From: Chimonanthus salicifolius
Lineage: Eukaryota > Streptophyta > Magnoliopsida > Laurales > Calycanthaceae
Assembly (NCBI GenBank): GCA_013350335.1
Contig: CM023534.1
Coordinates: forward strand, 5,981,542 to 6,045,541
Direction: 5' to 3'
DNA length: 64,000 bases
The translations under genes and the position numbers were made by a program. Below are positions 50,776 through 63,100 of the stretch, in pieces. The notes beneath the pieces are model-generated. The model had not been told where the DNA came from. It worked only from the letters and a program-made list of their open reading frames with translations, and did no database searches. Position 1 is the first letter of the stretch, and every line of letters starts with the position of its first letter.

Positions 50776-50946
50776 TAAATGGGTAGCTCAGTTGACTTGA
50801 GCTACTAAGAATAAAGTAGAGATCTTGGGTTCAACTCTTCCTGGTTTAACCCGATACATAAGCCTTGTGGGTGGTTTATCCGTGGATTAATCTCACCTCC
50901 ATGGGGGCGGGGACACCCATGCTGTTCAAAAAGAAAAAGAAAAAAA
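50776..50946 (+). mobile_element. tRNA-derived SINE
   Basis: TGGGTAGCTCAGTTGACTTG at about 50779-50798 is a classic A box, and GGGTTCAACTCTTCC at about 50827-50841 is a B box. The 3' part, GGATTAATCTCACCTCCATG...GGGACACCCATGCTGTTC then A-rich DNA, is shared with the SINE at 10450. Confidence 0.75.
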
Positions 50947-51535
50947 CCTTTTGGGCTTTGGGCAATCATAAATTCATGATCTACTACTTGTATATATTCA
51001 TTCTCAACTGCTTATTTATCTTTTTGGGCACAAAAAATCATCACCATCACATTTTCCTTCACTTGATCTCTCTAACATCCAACCCAAGGACCCAATCCTT
51101 GTCCACCTCTTCTAAAGCATCAAAAGGCTGTTCCAATTGTTCTATGGTGTCTATATCCATATTCTATAACAATGATCGAATTGCTTTTCCCAACCAAGCC
51201 AGAAATTGGTAAACGACTGTGACTAGTCTTATTAGACTTCCACCATTGTGGGCAAGATCCTTTTATTTTGGCGAGTGTGAGTTTTCTCTCCTGTGTGCCT
51301 CCTGGGTTTTAAGCTGTCAGGTATTGCCATGCGAAAGTCTCATCCAGTGAGCCCCATCCTTCATTAAGTGTCCAATTAATGTCTATCCGCACACACATGA
51401 GAGCGTTTTATACACTCTTTCTATCCACAGGGTATTATACCCACTATGGATTGATGGAGCTCAACTTAAAACAGAGAACTTGGTATTACTAAATACAAGG
51501 GACAAAATTTTAACTTTTCACCACTTCTTGCCAAT
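50947..51535. other. Spacer, nothing recognised
   Basis: Only short open frames without family resemblance were seen. Confidence 0.35.
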
Positions 51536-51537
51536 TT

Positions 51538-52010
51538 CTTAGATATTAAGTGACTTAATTTCATTGAGTTCAGAGTTTATGCAAATATTTTTACCTTCCT
51601 TTCTTTCTAGATCAACCAGGATATTGCTAGTAAAATGTTCTATAAGATACCTAACCTTTCCAACTAAAGGCCATACACCCCAACCATCTGGAAGGGATTG
51701 AACAACTTTGAACTGAACCAAGAAAAAGAGAATAGGTCAATAATGGCAGAACAAAGGAATATATGAAATGACAGTTCAATAATGGATGATCTGTGGATTC
51801 TTCGTTGGACCTATACATGAAATAGATGTTTTGAGAGACAGATGTATACCAGGGTTGGAATTTTATTGGAAGTTTTGTTAGCACTCCTTACAATCCATCT
51901 CGTAGCCACTTGGCTTCTGATAGATTTAAAAGGAAATTGGAATGAATCCTGGTTTGATTCATGAGAACATGGATTTGTTAAAAAGAATCTATCGTGATCC
52001 TCCATCCATA
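51538..52010 (-). mobile_element. LINE relic, zf-RVT domain
   Basis: The minus strand at about 51840-51660 reads CLSKHLF then MYRSNEESTDHPLLNCHF and SRWLGCMAFSWKG across a frame change. The ESxDHLLLxC core is diagnostic of the zinc-binding domain of plant LINE reverse transcriptases. Adjacent sequence up to about 52010 is probably part of the same decayed copy. Confidence 0.6.
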
Positions 52011-55000
52011 CCCTGTTATCGCTTTCCCCTTTCTATTGGACCCGGCTTGTGTATCCTTTCTAAGAGTGAAGGATCAATGGTGGAACTTCAAAATCCATTA
52101 AATTTCTTCTGAAGTTTAAATGTCCATTCCATCCTTCCGTCTATTGTCAATGCAATCCTTTACTAAAGCCCTGTTTTGGTTGGACATGGAGTGAAATCCT
52201 TGAAAAGCAGCATTTAACAGTTGATCACCTACCCCAAACATCCTCTAAAATTGTAGATTTTGACCCTTCAATGACCAAGAATCTTGTTCTCTCTTTTATC
52301 ATTGCTCACTTTGTTATCGGCTAACCTAATAGGATATCTTTCCATATTATAGTTTTCCTTATACTCTACCATCCGCAGCACCCACCCATTTTCCTTTACT
52401 CCATATTTAGCTGTAATAACCTCCCTCTATTTTTCTCTTTCCTTTGTAATTCCTCCTCTCTTGAATCAATTAAGTGGTACCTTTCCCTCCTACAATTTCC
52501 ATGAGTGATATTTCATGTCAATATATAGTGAAGTGTCCTGACATCATATCTTACTCTATTTATATTATGCCATGAGGCCCGCACTGATTAATTGCAGTCC
52601 AGAAACAGGGATTCTCAATTCTTCCTGAACCAATGAAGATGACCGATCTCCTCCCTAGCATGTTTATAATCTCCTTAAGCCTCATGAAAATGTAAGGCGT
52701 CTCTTCCCATTGCAAGCATTCAATGAATGCACTTGCTCACTACTGAAGGATCTCCAGGTGGCTTCAATCTTGTGATTCGGTTCCCATTTAGAAGGTGGGG
52801 ACCAACCAGTTAGTGAGTAGAAATGATGGGTTTCTTCCATGTAGGACAAGATGAAAGATGGGGATGTGCAGACGAGGCTTTATGCAAGAAATTCCAAATT
52901 CAGTTTTAGCATGGCTTTAACCTCTTTTGATTTGACGCCTATTAATCACTTCCACCCAATATGTACACTAGTTCATGAGGGAAGCATATACTATTATAAC
53001 TTTGTTACACTTGTCCTTTTGCTTCAGCAACTAAAATTCATGTCATTATTGTTAAGAAAAAGATTGTACTATTGTGAAGTTTCCAAGCAAGAAAACAACT
53101 AAAGGAACAGTGAAGTCCTCTCCATGTTGCATATTTATCTAGATTTCACTGGTTGTTTTTGTTCCTTACTGTCTATAGCTTCCGATTTTTCCAGGAATAG
53201 AATGATTTTGGCACTTAACACTTCTAATCATCAGCAAGAGAACGTGGAAACAAGGAGATGAAATAACTGTGCTGTAGACCATGTCCAAACCATTATTGCA
53301 TCTTTTTGGGTATCCCTTCCAAATGTCTGAGAGTCATGCTAGGGAACTGGATTTTGTTCTCTCACTAATATATGAGTTCGGTTTCATATCTTGTCATGTG
53401 TCCGTGTTTTATATCATTGATAAAGTAAATTATGACTAGTACTTCTTTGTGGAGTTCTGTCAGTCTTCCATGTTCTCACTGTATTTTCATTCTGTATAAA
53501 GCTGGAACTGCTTATGATGGACAAAAGCGTCATGCATCCAAGTGATAAAAGCTCCTAACCGCTATGCCAACTTGAGCCAAAGCCTGTGGCAATGAATGGA
53601 AGGCCTCGAATTCAATCACTTACAGGTAGGGAGCACAAAGCCTAGCCACCAACACTGTTGTGCTGCTACTTTATTTGAAAGACTGAGCTGCTCAGGTCCA
53701 GTACCACTGTAAATGCTTCTCTTTCAACGATAAGCGTTATCCATGAAGAACCTTTGTTTCCATTGCACTATCTTTTATGCTAATGATGTTTCAAAGTCCT
53801 TCGCCGTTAGTATTTGTTAAAAAGCCATGCAAGGATAAATTGCTCTTGGAGGGGTCATTTTCCATCCAAAGTTTCTCTTTTTTTTTTTCGCCATTATCCA
53901 GTTTCAATGCTGGTCTGGAATTGGTTATATCATTTTGCCTTGCCCAATATCTTTAACTAATGCCATCGCGAGTCTCATCAATCACATGTCCACCTGGTTA
54001 ATATGAAGAGCTGAATCCAGTGGGCTTGTTCTGTGTTTTTGGGAGAGCAAGTATTGAAGAATCCCAAATATCACAGCTCTAAGAAAATACAAGAATATAT
54101 ATCAAGTATATCGCAATGTCAATGCAAGTCTTCCTCTGCCACTATCTGGCAATATTTAGACAGGTTACTATCAAACCTGAACTGAACCCAGCGAGTAATT
54201 CTGGGCAGGGGTGGAAATTTCTCTCCTTTTTTTCTGTGTTTCTGTGTTTCAAAAAATCTGGGCTGGGCAATATAAAATTCACTGTACCAGTAGATGAAAT
54301 AACTGTTAGCGTTGGAGCTGGTGGTGATGAAGATAAAAATGTGTTGAGACACAGTAGGGATGATCAGTTTCACTATAAATGTACGAGCTCAAGATTGTCT
54401 GTGATACTTTTGTACCAGAACATGGTATAAATTTTACTCAAAAATTTTTTTTTCTGGAAAATTATGTTGTAAACTTTACATTAATTTATCCCTGCAATTT
54501 TTTCACGGTCCGAGCATACTTCAAAAACTTAAAAACTTCAATGAGTATTTTAATTCTTTTACATATTAACCCGCTAAACATAAAAATATGTAAAATCGAA
54601 CATTTTAAACTTTTTTTACATTTTCTACGCTCTTGTGAGATCTGTTGGAGATAATCAGGGAATAAAGTCAGGGATCACTGTCCTGATTAACAGGAAGGAA
54701 ATTATGGATTTTACTTGAGAGGAAATGAGGGCAGTGATTGATAATTCTTGCTTTCATTTGTAAAGTTTCTTAAAATCTGATTTGGGTCATAATAGGAAAA
54801 CAAATTTGTACATATTCATTTTTAACTGTTCAAAATAAACTAGGGTGGTCATTTAGACATCTTACTTTTCTTTTAAGAGACGTCTCATTTTAAAATTGTG
54901 TAAAAATTACTATTTTGCTATCTATGCAAAACTGATGGGCAAAATGATAATTTTACATAATTTTTTAAATGGGGTGTTTCGTAAAAGAAAAGTCAGGTAT

Positions 55001-55213
55001 CTAAATGGCCACCTTAAAACTACCTCTCCTTATCAAGGGAAGATAAAGCAGAGCATTGCCTTTCTCAGATTCTAACTATTTCATCTGAGATATCAAAAAA
55101 GATTATGCAAATGGTTTGAAGAAAATAATACTCTCTGTCCCAATTTAGTTGTTTGACATGCATTTTGAGATTGTTCCAAAATAGTTGTCTTATATGCTAT
55201 TTTGATTCTCTCT
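52011..55213. other. Spacer between the LINE relic and MITE, nothing recognised
   Basis: I found no conserved coding segment on either strand. The longest open frames (83-104 codons at 52851-53102 and 54116-54430) resemble no family and are probably chance. Confidence 0.4.
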
Positions 55214-55221
55214 ATTTACTC

Positions 55222-55555
55222 CAGGGGTATAAATCTTAGGCTGATACTGTGCATATTGGCCGAGATATCTCTGATTTTCAAGGACCGTGTGTATCGGCCA
55301 GAGATAAAATAATTCAGCTGATATGTCTGAGATCACGGTCGATATTTGCCCATATTGGACGAATATCAAATATCGGCCTAGATATTGGTCGATGTTTATA
55401 TTTTTATTTTTTTATAAAAAACAGCTTTTTATTTTTTTTAATGCATTTTTTAAAAAAAAGCCACGAATTTTCAAAAAAAATGAGGAGAGAGAAAAAATAT
55501 CAGCCGATATGAAAAATCAGCCAAAATCTCGAAAAGGTCGATTTTTGGACCTCTG
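55222..55555. mobile_element. hAT-like MITE with TATCGGCCGATA palindromes, copy 2
   Basis: It begins CAGGGGTATAAATC and ends GATTTTTGGACCTCTG, an imperfect inverted pair. The flanking 8-mers atttactc (55214-55221) and atctactc (55556-55563) match at 7 of 8, the 8-bp duplication expected for hAT transposition. Internal words (TATCGGCC, GATATC, CAGCCGATATG) and the central T/A-run hairpin match the copy at 18240-18471. There is no coding capacity. Confidence 0.75.
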
Positions 55556-55563
55556 ATCTACTC

Positions 55564-57171
55564 TTGGAGAGAAGTTCATAAGCCTTTTAAGAGCCCTTCT
55601 TTAAAAAAATCAAAATTTTAAAATAGGACAACTAAAATGGGACGGATAGAGTAGTAGGTGAATAACAAATTTCTCACTGCCTCAATGTCACCAGCAAAAA
55701 GTTTTTAATAAATTCCCTTTAGTAAGGGATTCCTTCAAGTAGGAGATTGTTCTATTGAAGATTCTCTTACAACTAATTAAATCTTGCTTTCTATGAAGAT
55801 GAATTTTAATTGTTATGTAATTATTAAATTATAAAATAACCATTAAGTATATATTAGATAATAAGTTCAAATCATTTATAATTTTTTCTACTTTTTATAT
55901 TTCTGACAGAATAGTGAAAATCCAACTAAATGAAAAGAAAGATAATTTATATTTTAATGGTCGACATCTGTCAATTTTGACCACTAAGATGAAGTGACTT
56001 TCATTTGAATTTTGAACTGGTTAGATTTTTATAATTCTCAAATAAATAAATAATGGACCAGATGTGCAACCTTATATATATATTTTATATATCTAAATAA
56101 TTAGGACTAGGCTCAGGTTTCAAGCAGAAACATACATAAGCCTGAGCCTGGTCCGAATGATAATCAGGCTTCTTTGTCAAAGCCCAGAGCTATTATAAAC
56201 GGGGCTGAAAGTTTTTGCTCAAGCCAACCTTTCCTCGGGCCAATTTCCCATCCCTAAATAGAAAGGACTTTTCAATTTGGGTTTTATCAGAGACTTCCTC
56301 AAAACTGCCTTTCTGTTTGCCCAGATTTTTCTATCTTCCCATCATCACTTCTCATGGGAGTGAAACTCGGATCGAGTTGTGACCCGACCTGAGAAATCAT
56401 GCAAGGTCAGATCATATTGAGATCAAAGATCGCAAAGATAAGTCTTCTCAGTACGATCAAGTTCATCAAAGATCAAAGATCCCATTTTTTTCCCATCCAT
56501 AATTCCAGTAAACTCCACCTAAAAGCACCTATTTGCGCACAATCTTTTATCAGAATTTCCTTTTCAGCTACTATCAAATAGTCTTCGAAGAAAGTTGATA
56601 AGGTGCAGGAGGCCTGACCAGGTCCTACATCTCCACCATCTATTTTAAAAACCTTGTATTTTAAATTTTCAAATTTCACCGATGGTTGACTATAACACAG
56701 TTAAGCCCCCTCCACCTAATTATTTCTCAATAGCCAGTTTGACAGTCTTCAACATCACTCAGTGAGTCTCCTCTCACCATCTGTTGGAAGTGCCCTTCTA
56801 TTTCTAGGGCAACTCCGCTACTTGAACAATGATAAGTAACACAGGCAAGCAACTCTGTTCTCTAGGTGATTCGGAACTTCAGGACAATCTAAACAAAGAT
56901 ATATTTTCCATATAGGGGACTTTTACCTTCTGTCGATAGATTGCTAAAATAAAAATTTCCAACCAATGAAATTCATGGGATTGTAACCATGCACAACAAG
57001 TATGCACCAGAATTGCAGTTTTCATGATAGCATACAATGTCTGAACTCGAACAGGATCTAAGGGAATTAGTCACCCCAGCTATATGTAAATTTTATTACA
57101 AAAAAAATGGCAAGACACAACAAAGCTTAATGACAAGGGCAACTTTATGTTCAAACGGCGCACAGAATAAC
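55564..57171. other. Spacer with a GGGCC-type repeat, 3' flank of the CUE gene
   Basis: At about 56095-56262 AGGCTCAGG, GCCTGAGCCTGG, CGGGCC and a terminal TTTCCCATCCCTA resemble the common plant MITE family ending TAGGGATGGxAA. The rest contains nothing recognisable apart from the probable 3' untranslated region next to 57172. Confidence 0.4.
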
Positions 57172-60100
57172 TCAGAAGACATCGGGATGGAAACGCCCTG
57201 GCATTGAATTGCTTTGCTGAGCCTGTCTGAGATGCACTGTCAGTGCATAGTTATTCACCTGCCAAACAGAGTAGCAAATGAGTTGTTCTTCTGTAAAATC
57301 TCTTTTGTCCTCTTTGGGTAAAAAACAGAAAATGAGCTTAATAAAAGGGATGTGATAATTGAAAATAGACAGCCTAGAAATGGCACAGGTGTAATAATAT
57401 CCTAGAGTGCACAAGCGCAAGATGGCTTCAAGAAGCTTGAAGACATCCACGATGGGTAATACAAGTGTAAAGTCGGTAAAGCATTAGATTTGGGTATGTT
57501 TGGTGGCCAGTCATCCACATACACCTTTTTCTGTTTGTAGGTCTCTAATTGCAGAATGAAGATAAGAAAATTCTGCAAATTCTCTTCACGCATCTGGAAT
57601 TCAAGAACTGGCATAAAATTGGAATTAGAAATTCCAGTAGAACTGGCAAAGGTGGATTCTAGAATTCCACATCTGGATTCAGTCCTACCAAACAATGGAT
57701 TTTTAAAAGTGTGCCAATTGCTACTATTTCCGCTAGAGAAATATGTTCTGAATCAACCCAAAAAGTAAAAGTTATTTGCATTATCTCAAATTCAGATTAA
57801 GATGAAAACAGAAAAATCAATTTTAATTACTTTTCAAAAAGAAATATCAAATTTTAATTCACATGAAAATGAAATGCTAAACAACAAATGGAAGGAGGCA
57901 CCAAACCCATCCTGCATTAGCATACATACTTCAAGTGTTCTCAGTTGCTCTTGATACTGTGACACCAGCTGTTTTAAATGCTGCAACTCATGGCTCCTCT
58001 CATCATATTCCTTCTGACGCTCATGCTGGATGGCAACCGCTCGCTTCAAGATTGTGTTTTCTCGAATAAGTACATCAACTTGCTCCTTCAGCAACATATT
58101 TTCCTAATAAAACAACATTTAAGCTTCTTTAATCAAAACAATAGTGAAACTTTCAACAACAAAAAAAAATCAAAAGACAATGAGATAGAAATATAGCTTA
58201 CAAAAAAAGTAAATAGAAATAAGTAGAAAAGAGCAGAAACAAACGTCAAGCTAGGCCTAACGGATGGAAGGTGGCAATTCCTAAGTTGACCAGCCAACCT
58301 GACCCAGTAATTCTTGGATCAGGCTGGTAGTTCCAAAACACATTCTAAACGAGTTAGTATTGGAAGGGGTCTACTTCATACCTGCTATCCTCAGCCATCA
58401 ACCTGACCAAAAACACACAAGGCCCAACTCATTCCACCTCTAGTGGTCAATTCCTGACCCCACCTAACCCCAAGGGGCTTACCTGATGGTCTGGGTGCAA
58501 GACTTTTAGGATTGAGGTCTTGGGTTCGATTCAGGACCAACTCCAATGACGAGCCACTCTGCATGGGGTTATTTCCTATTGAAGAACTCGGTGTGTGTGT
58601 GCAGGAAGGTGTGCACATGTCTCGAAGGATTAGTCAGGTGAGACGCCTAGACACCTTCGGTCACCCAAAAAAAAATCCTGACCCCACCTAAACTTGACAG
58701 GGGATCTCAGGTTTGGGTGTTATTCCCAATCCAATTAACATATGGGGTCAGATTCATGTGGATCATTTAATGAACAGGTCAGGTTCATATTAGGTCTATA
58801 CCTAATATCAGCATTCAACCTAACCAGACTGAACCACATGGCGGGCATACAAATCTAATTTCCCTAGTATCAACAACCAATTAAGACTTACAATCATACC
58901 AAGCCTCAACCTCATCATTATCGTAAACATGGCCATCAAATCTAGGAGAGCCAACCCATCAAATTGTATGCATGTCCCTACTTACATTTGACACATATCC
59001 ATGAAAAGATTCTCTCTAGCCATCCAATCAATCATGACAATATTTTAATCTTCATAAAAATGGAGGCCTAAGATGAACTTGTCCAATTGAAAATCCTAGA
59101 GTTTTCACCACCCAAGCAACTGCAGGCAAAAGTAACCTCCATAGAATTTTCAAACATTAAAAAATCATTTGACACAACCTCAACTTGGCAGAGTTTACTC
59201 AATTAGACAGAAAAATAGTTCTTGGCAAAACCTTACCCATCTACCTCGTTTTGGTTTCGAATCTAACTTGAATTCTACGTGATTTCTCAATGAGATAGGC
59301 AAATCATTGTTCAAAGATGAAGAATACCTTCTGAAATCTTTCTGCAGCCTCAGTGCCCGCACGAGTGGCAATGGATTTCTCCAAAACCTCCAATACCCTT
59401 GAAGCACGAGCTTTAGCATCATCCATGTTAGAAGCATTCATCATTTCACTAACAAACACCTCGACCCATTCAGAACCATTAGTTGGCAGGTTGTTTTGAG
59501 CAGCTGCATCCTCTGAAGCAGGGTCTCCACCTGTGAAATTGCCAACTGTCAGGGCTTCATTTAATTTGATCATTGATCATTAATGAATGCCCAAAAACCA
59601 CTGAGAATTTTTAAAATTTATATTACCTCTGAAAAGAATACTAAAAACCAAATAAAAGGAACATATCAGTTAACCAATAAAAAGTATCAGTCATCCAATA
59701 AAAAGAACTCACTACCTAACTTCTTCAAAATAGAGGGAACCACTACTCAAAAGAATCACTACAAATTTTCCCTGTTTCGATAACTAACAAAAATGAAAAC
59801 AAAGAAACACATGAAACCCCAATCAAGATACAATCAAATATATAAACATATATTATATTTATTATTAGATCATTATTTTTGAAACTTGTTTTCCTTAACC
59901 ATTTAAAATGGCATTCTTTTCCTTGTTGGTTGAAGGCCTTTAGTGTTACTGCACCATAAAAAGGAAGATTCGTATAGCAGGCACTTTGGAAAGCATCTTT
60001 TTGGTTTGTACTTGAATAAGCATGGCCTCAAAGTGCAAGAAGAAATGGAGGTATAAAAATAAAATATCTTGACCATGTAGTTTCTTTCATTTGGAAATAG

Positions 60101-63100
60101 TGATGACTTTAACCTACAAGCTTCAAGATTGCACGGGAAGCACTTATCAATTGTCTACAAGCTCCTAACCAAGAAACAGTAATGTACGTAGCTCTAGATG
60201 TGCAGAAACAAGCAGATGAAATTCAGAATAAAGACAAATTGCACAAGTTCAAAAAGTTAAGATTAAAAATGGTGCCTGGAATCAGTCACCACAAAATTGA
60301 AAGGTATCAAATTCTAAATACAAGAAGGCGTATTTAATGAAAAATTAAAGCAATTAGAGCAACTGAATTTTTACCTTTATCATCTTCTGGCTGTTAAGTA
60401 CTTGCAAATTGGAGGAAAAAGAGCAGACTAATCATCAAGTACTAAAATATGGTATCAAATACCGAGATACAATGAGGTAACCCAGGCACTTAAAAAATAG
60501 GAAAAAAATTACTAAAATATTGCAAAGGCTAATTGCTACGTTGCTTATGTGCTAAATTACATAATAAACACTAAAACAAATATCAAGAAGTCGATGAGAA
60601 CAATCTGATCTTATGCACTGGTTAGTTGACTAATTGTTTTCTTGTCTTGTTTTTATTTCCCGGCCCATTGAATCTCCTCATTTTGATTTTGTGTGACTTA
60701 GGGACTGTTTGCTCATTTACTCGAGGAAATCAGTTCCATATGAATAATTAAGTTCGTGTGCAATCTATGCCCATCCCACAGACACCATGAAATCTGGTGC
60801 TGTATTGGGCCATGGAAACCCGATATTTATGTTGTGCATCAAAAATCTTACTTCATAAAATGAATGAGATCTTGTCTCACCAAGTAAGGAAAATCCTCCC
60901 CCCATCCTCATTAAATTTTCTAATATCCCCACATGGTAAATGGATTCCTTGGAAGAAGATGGAAAGGACTCATATTCTATGCTTTTGGCAAAGAGCCCTT
61001 ATTCCATAGACGAAAAGGGAAGGTTTCATTTTCTTTGCTCTACACTTTCCATCAGCTGGAGAATGGCAAATAGACCCTTCATGTTTGCCACTTTTCTGAC
61101 TAGCTCCTAGTGCATCATTTATTAAAAAAAATTCAAAAGAAGAAGAAGAATCAGCCACTATCTTTAAAAAAATTAATGAAATGAAAATCCAACAAATCAA
61201 CTTGATTAGGATGCAGTTTCTGATCTACTAACAATTGCTATTTTAAACCCCAAGAAAATCTCAAAACTGCTTTTTCTTAAATGGTGATTAATATCAAGAC
61301 TATTTGAAAGAGACAATTTGTTTCCTTTTCTTTCTTTCATATATAAAAGGTTAAAAGAGCAGTAAGGTATTATTAAAGTATATTTTTCTCTAACCACTAT
61401 GTCAAAACACAAAACTGTGTGATAGCAGAAGATCAGCAGTAGAAACGCATACGTAGAATCAAAATGTGAAAGTGGTAATTAATTACCAAAAAAAAAATGA
61501 GAATGTGGCAATTAACAGACAAGGCAACCTCTGGACCTGACAACACCATAGATTCAATTTGCTTAAGATCATTTTATTTCGTGATAATGTGCTACTTAAT
61601 ATGCAGGCTCAATCCTTTCCTTTTCATTTCCTTTTGAATGAGGAGTAACTTTGCTAAAGAAGCTATTTCGACACATCTATAGACCCAGTCTTTCAAGTTA
61701 AATACAGGTACAAATGAAAAAGAGCCAGTGGCATAAGGTCTTTTGATTGAAAGAGAGAGGAGAGAAAAAGAGAGAGATAACAAAAGAAAAGTTCTGATTT
61801 TTTTTATGTTTTATTTTTGGTTAGAAACAAGAGGGTTCAGAAACTCCCTCTATGGCAAGAGTATCAACAAATCCCAATAACATGCAAAAATGAGATGGAG
61901 TTGACAAACAAGATGGGATAAAAGCATAAATATTAATAATGAAAGCAAAGTAACATGGACTGCCATCATGAGAGAAGGCCCATTACATGGCAGAAGGAGA
62001 AGCCTTTCACCCTTTTTTCTCAGAAAAGGCTTCCACTGTCAAGGGCGCATTGCAAAATTTGGAATCCTCAATCCTTGTCCACAAGCATGAACACTACTAC
62101 CTCATTGTAATCTTAGATTTAAAGAGGACATACTAAAGCATATTTCTTTCCACAAAAACCATCCGAATTCTCCACTGTCAAGGGTGCATTGCAAAATTTG
62201 GAATCCTCAATCCTTGTCCACAAGCATGAACACTACTACCTCATTGTAATCTTAGATTTAAAGAGGACATAATAAAGCATCTTTTTTTCCACAAAAACCA
62301 TCCAAATTATGCAACGAACACAAGAATGTCAGAGAGATCGCGTCAAAGTTAAGTTCACAATAGCCTGATGTTGGAGCTTTCCACCTGCCATTCGGAGTGA
62401 TTTGTTGCTTCCACAAGGCATAACTGAATCCAACCCCCCCCTCCCCTCCCCTCTTTCCTACCACCACGACACACACATACCTTCCTTTTCCCCCAGTGGC
62501 ACTTCTGATGCAATGAAAATCTCGATTTCCCAAGCCAAAATTAGCATAAGAGAGCATAACATACAAAAGAAAAGAGATTGAAACATAAGGAGTTTTCCAC
62601 ATTGGAGAACCCGATCTGGATTTTCATCAACTGAGGAAAAAGTTATTTCATTAAGAAGATTATTGTTGTAATCTTTTCCCAATGAATACAATTGTGAATT
62701 TCTCCCAAAAAAAAAAAACATAATTGCTAATTTTTTTGGGGAATAAAACAAATTATGTATTTATTTTTACCTCTCAAAAAAATAAACACATAATTGCTAA
62801 TTTTTTTTTGTTCCCAAACCACATTCTAAACATTTAAGGGACCCAATATTGCGTGAATATCCATTAATAATTAAGTGGGAGCACTTTATTATAAATACAT
62901 GAGGCATAGATGTACCTTACACATTTAAATCAAACCATAATAATTTAAATCTTTGGACCTACCTACTGCCAGTCATGGTTCAAAGGAACCATAAAAGTCT
63001 GCCATCCAGTCCTATTAGCATTAATAAATTCAAAACAAAGGAGCCGTGAATCAAATCTAAAACCACAAAATCTACATTAAATATGACAAGGCATTATAAT

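Noticed and set aside
53520..53660. Possible SINE with a GCATAGCGGTTAGGAG A-box-like word on the minus strand
   Set aside because: No B box at the right place on the same strand and no tail or duplication.
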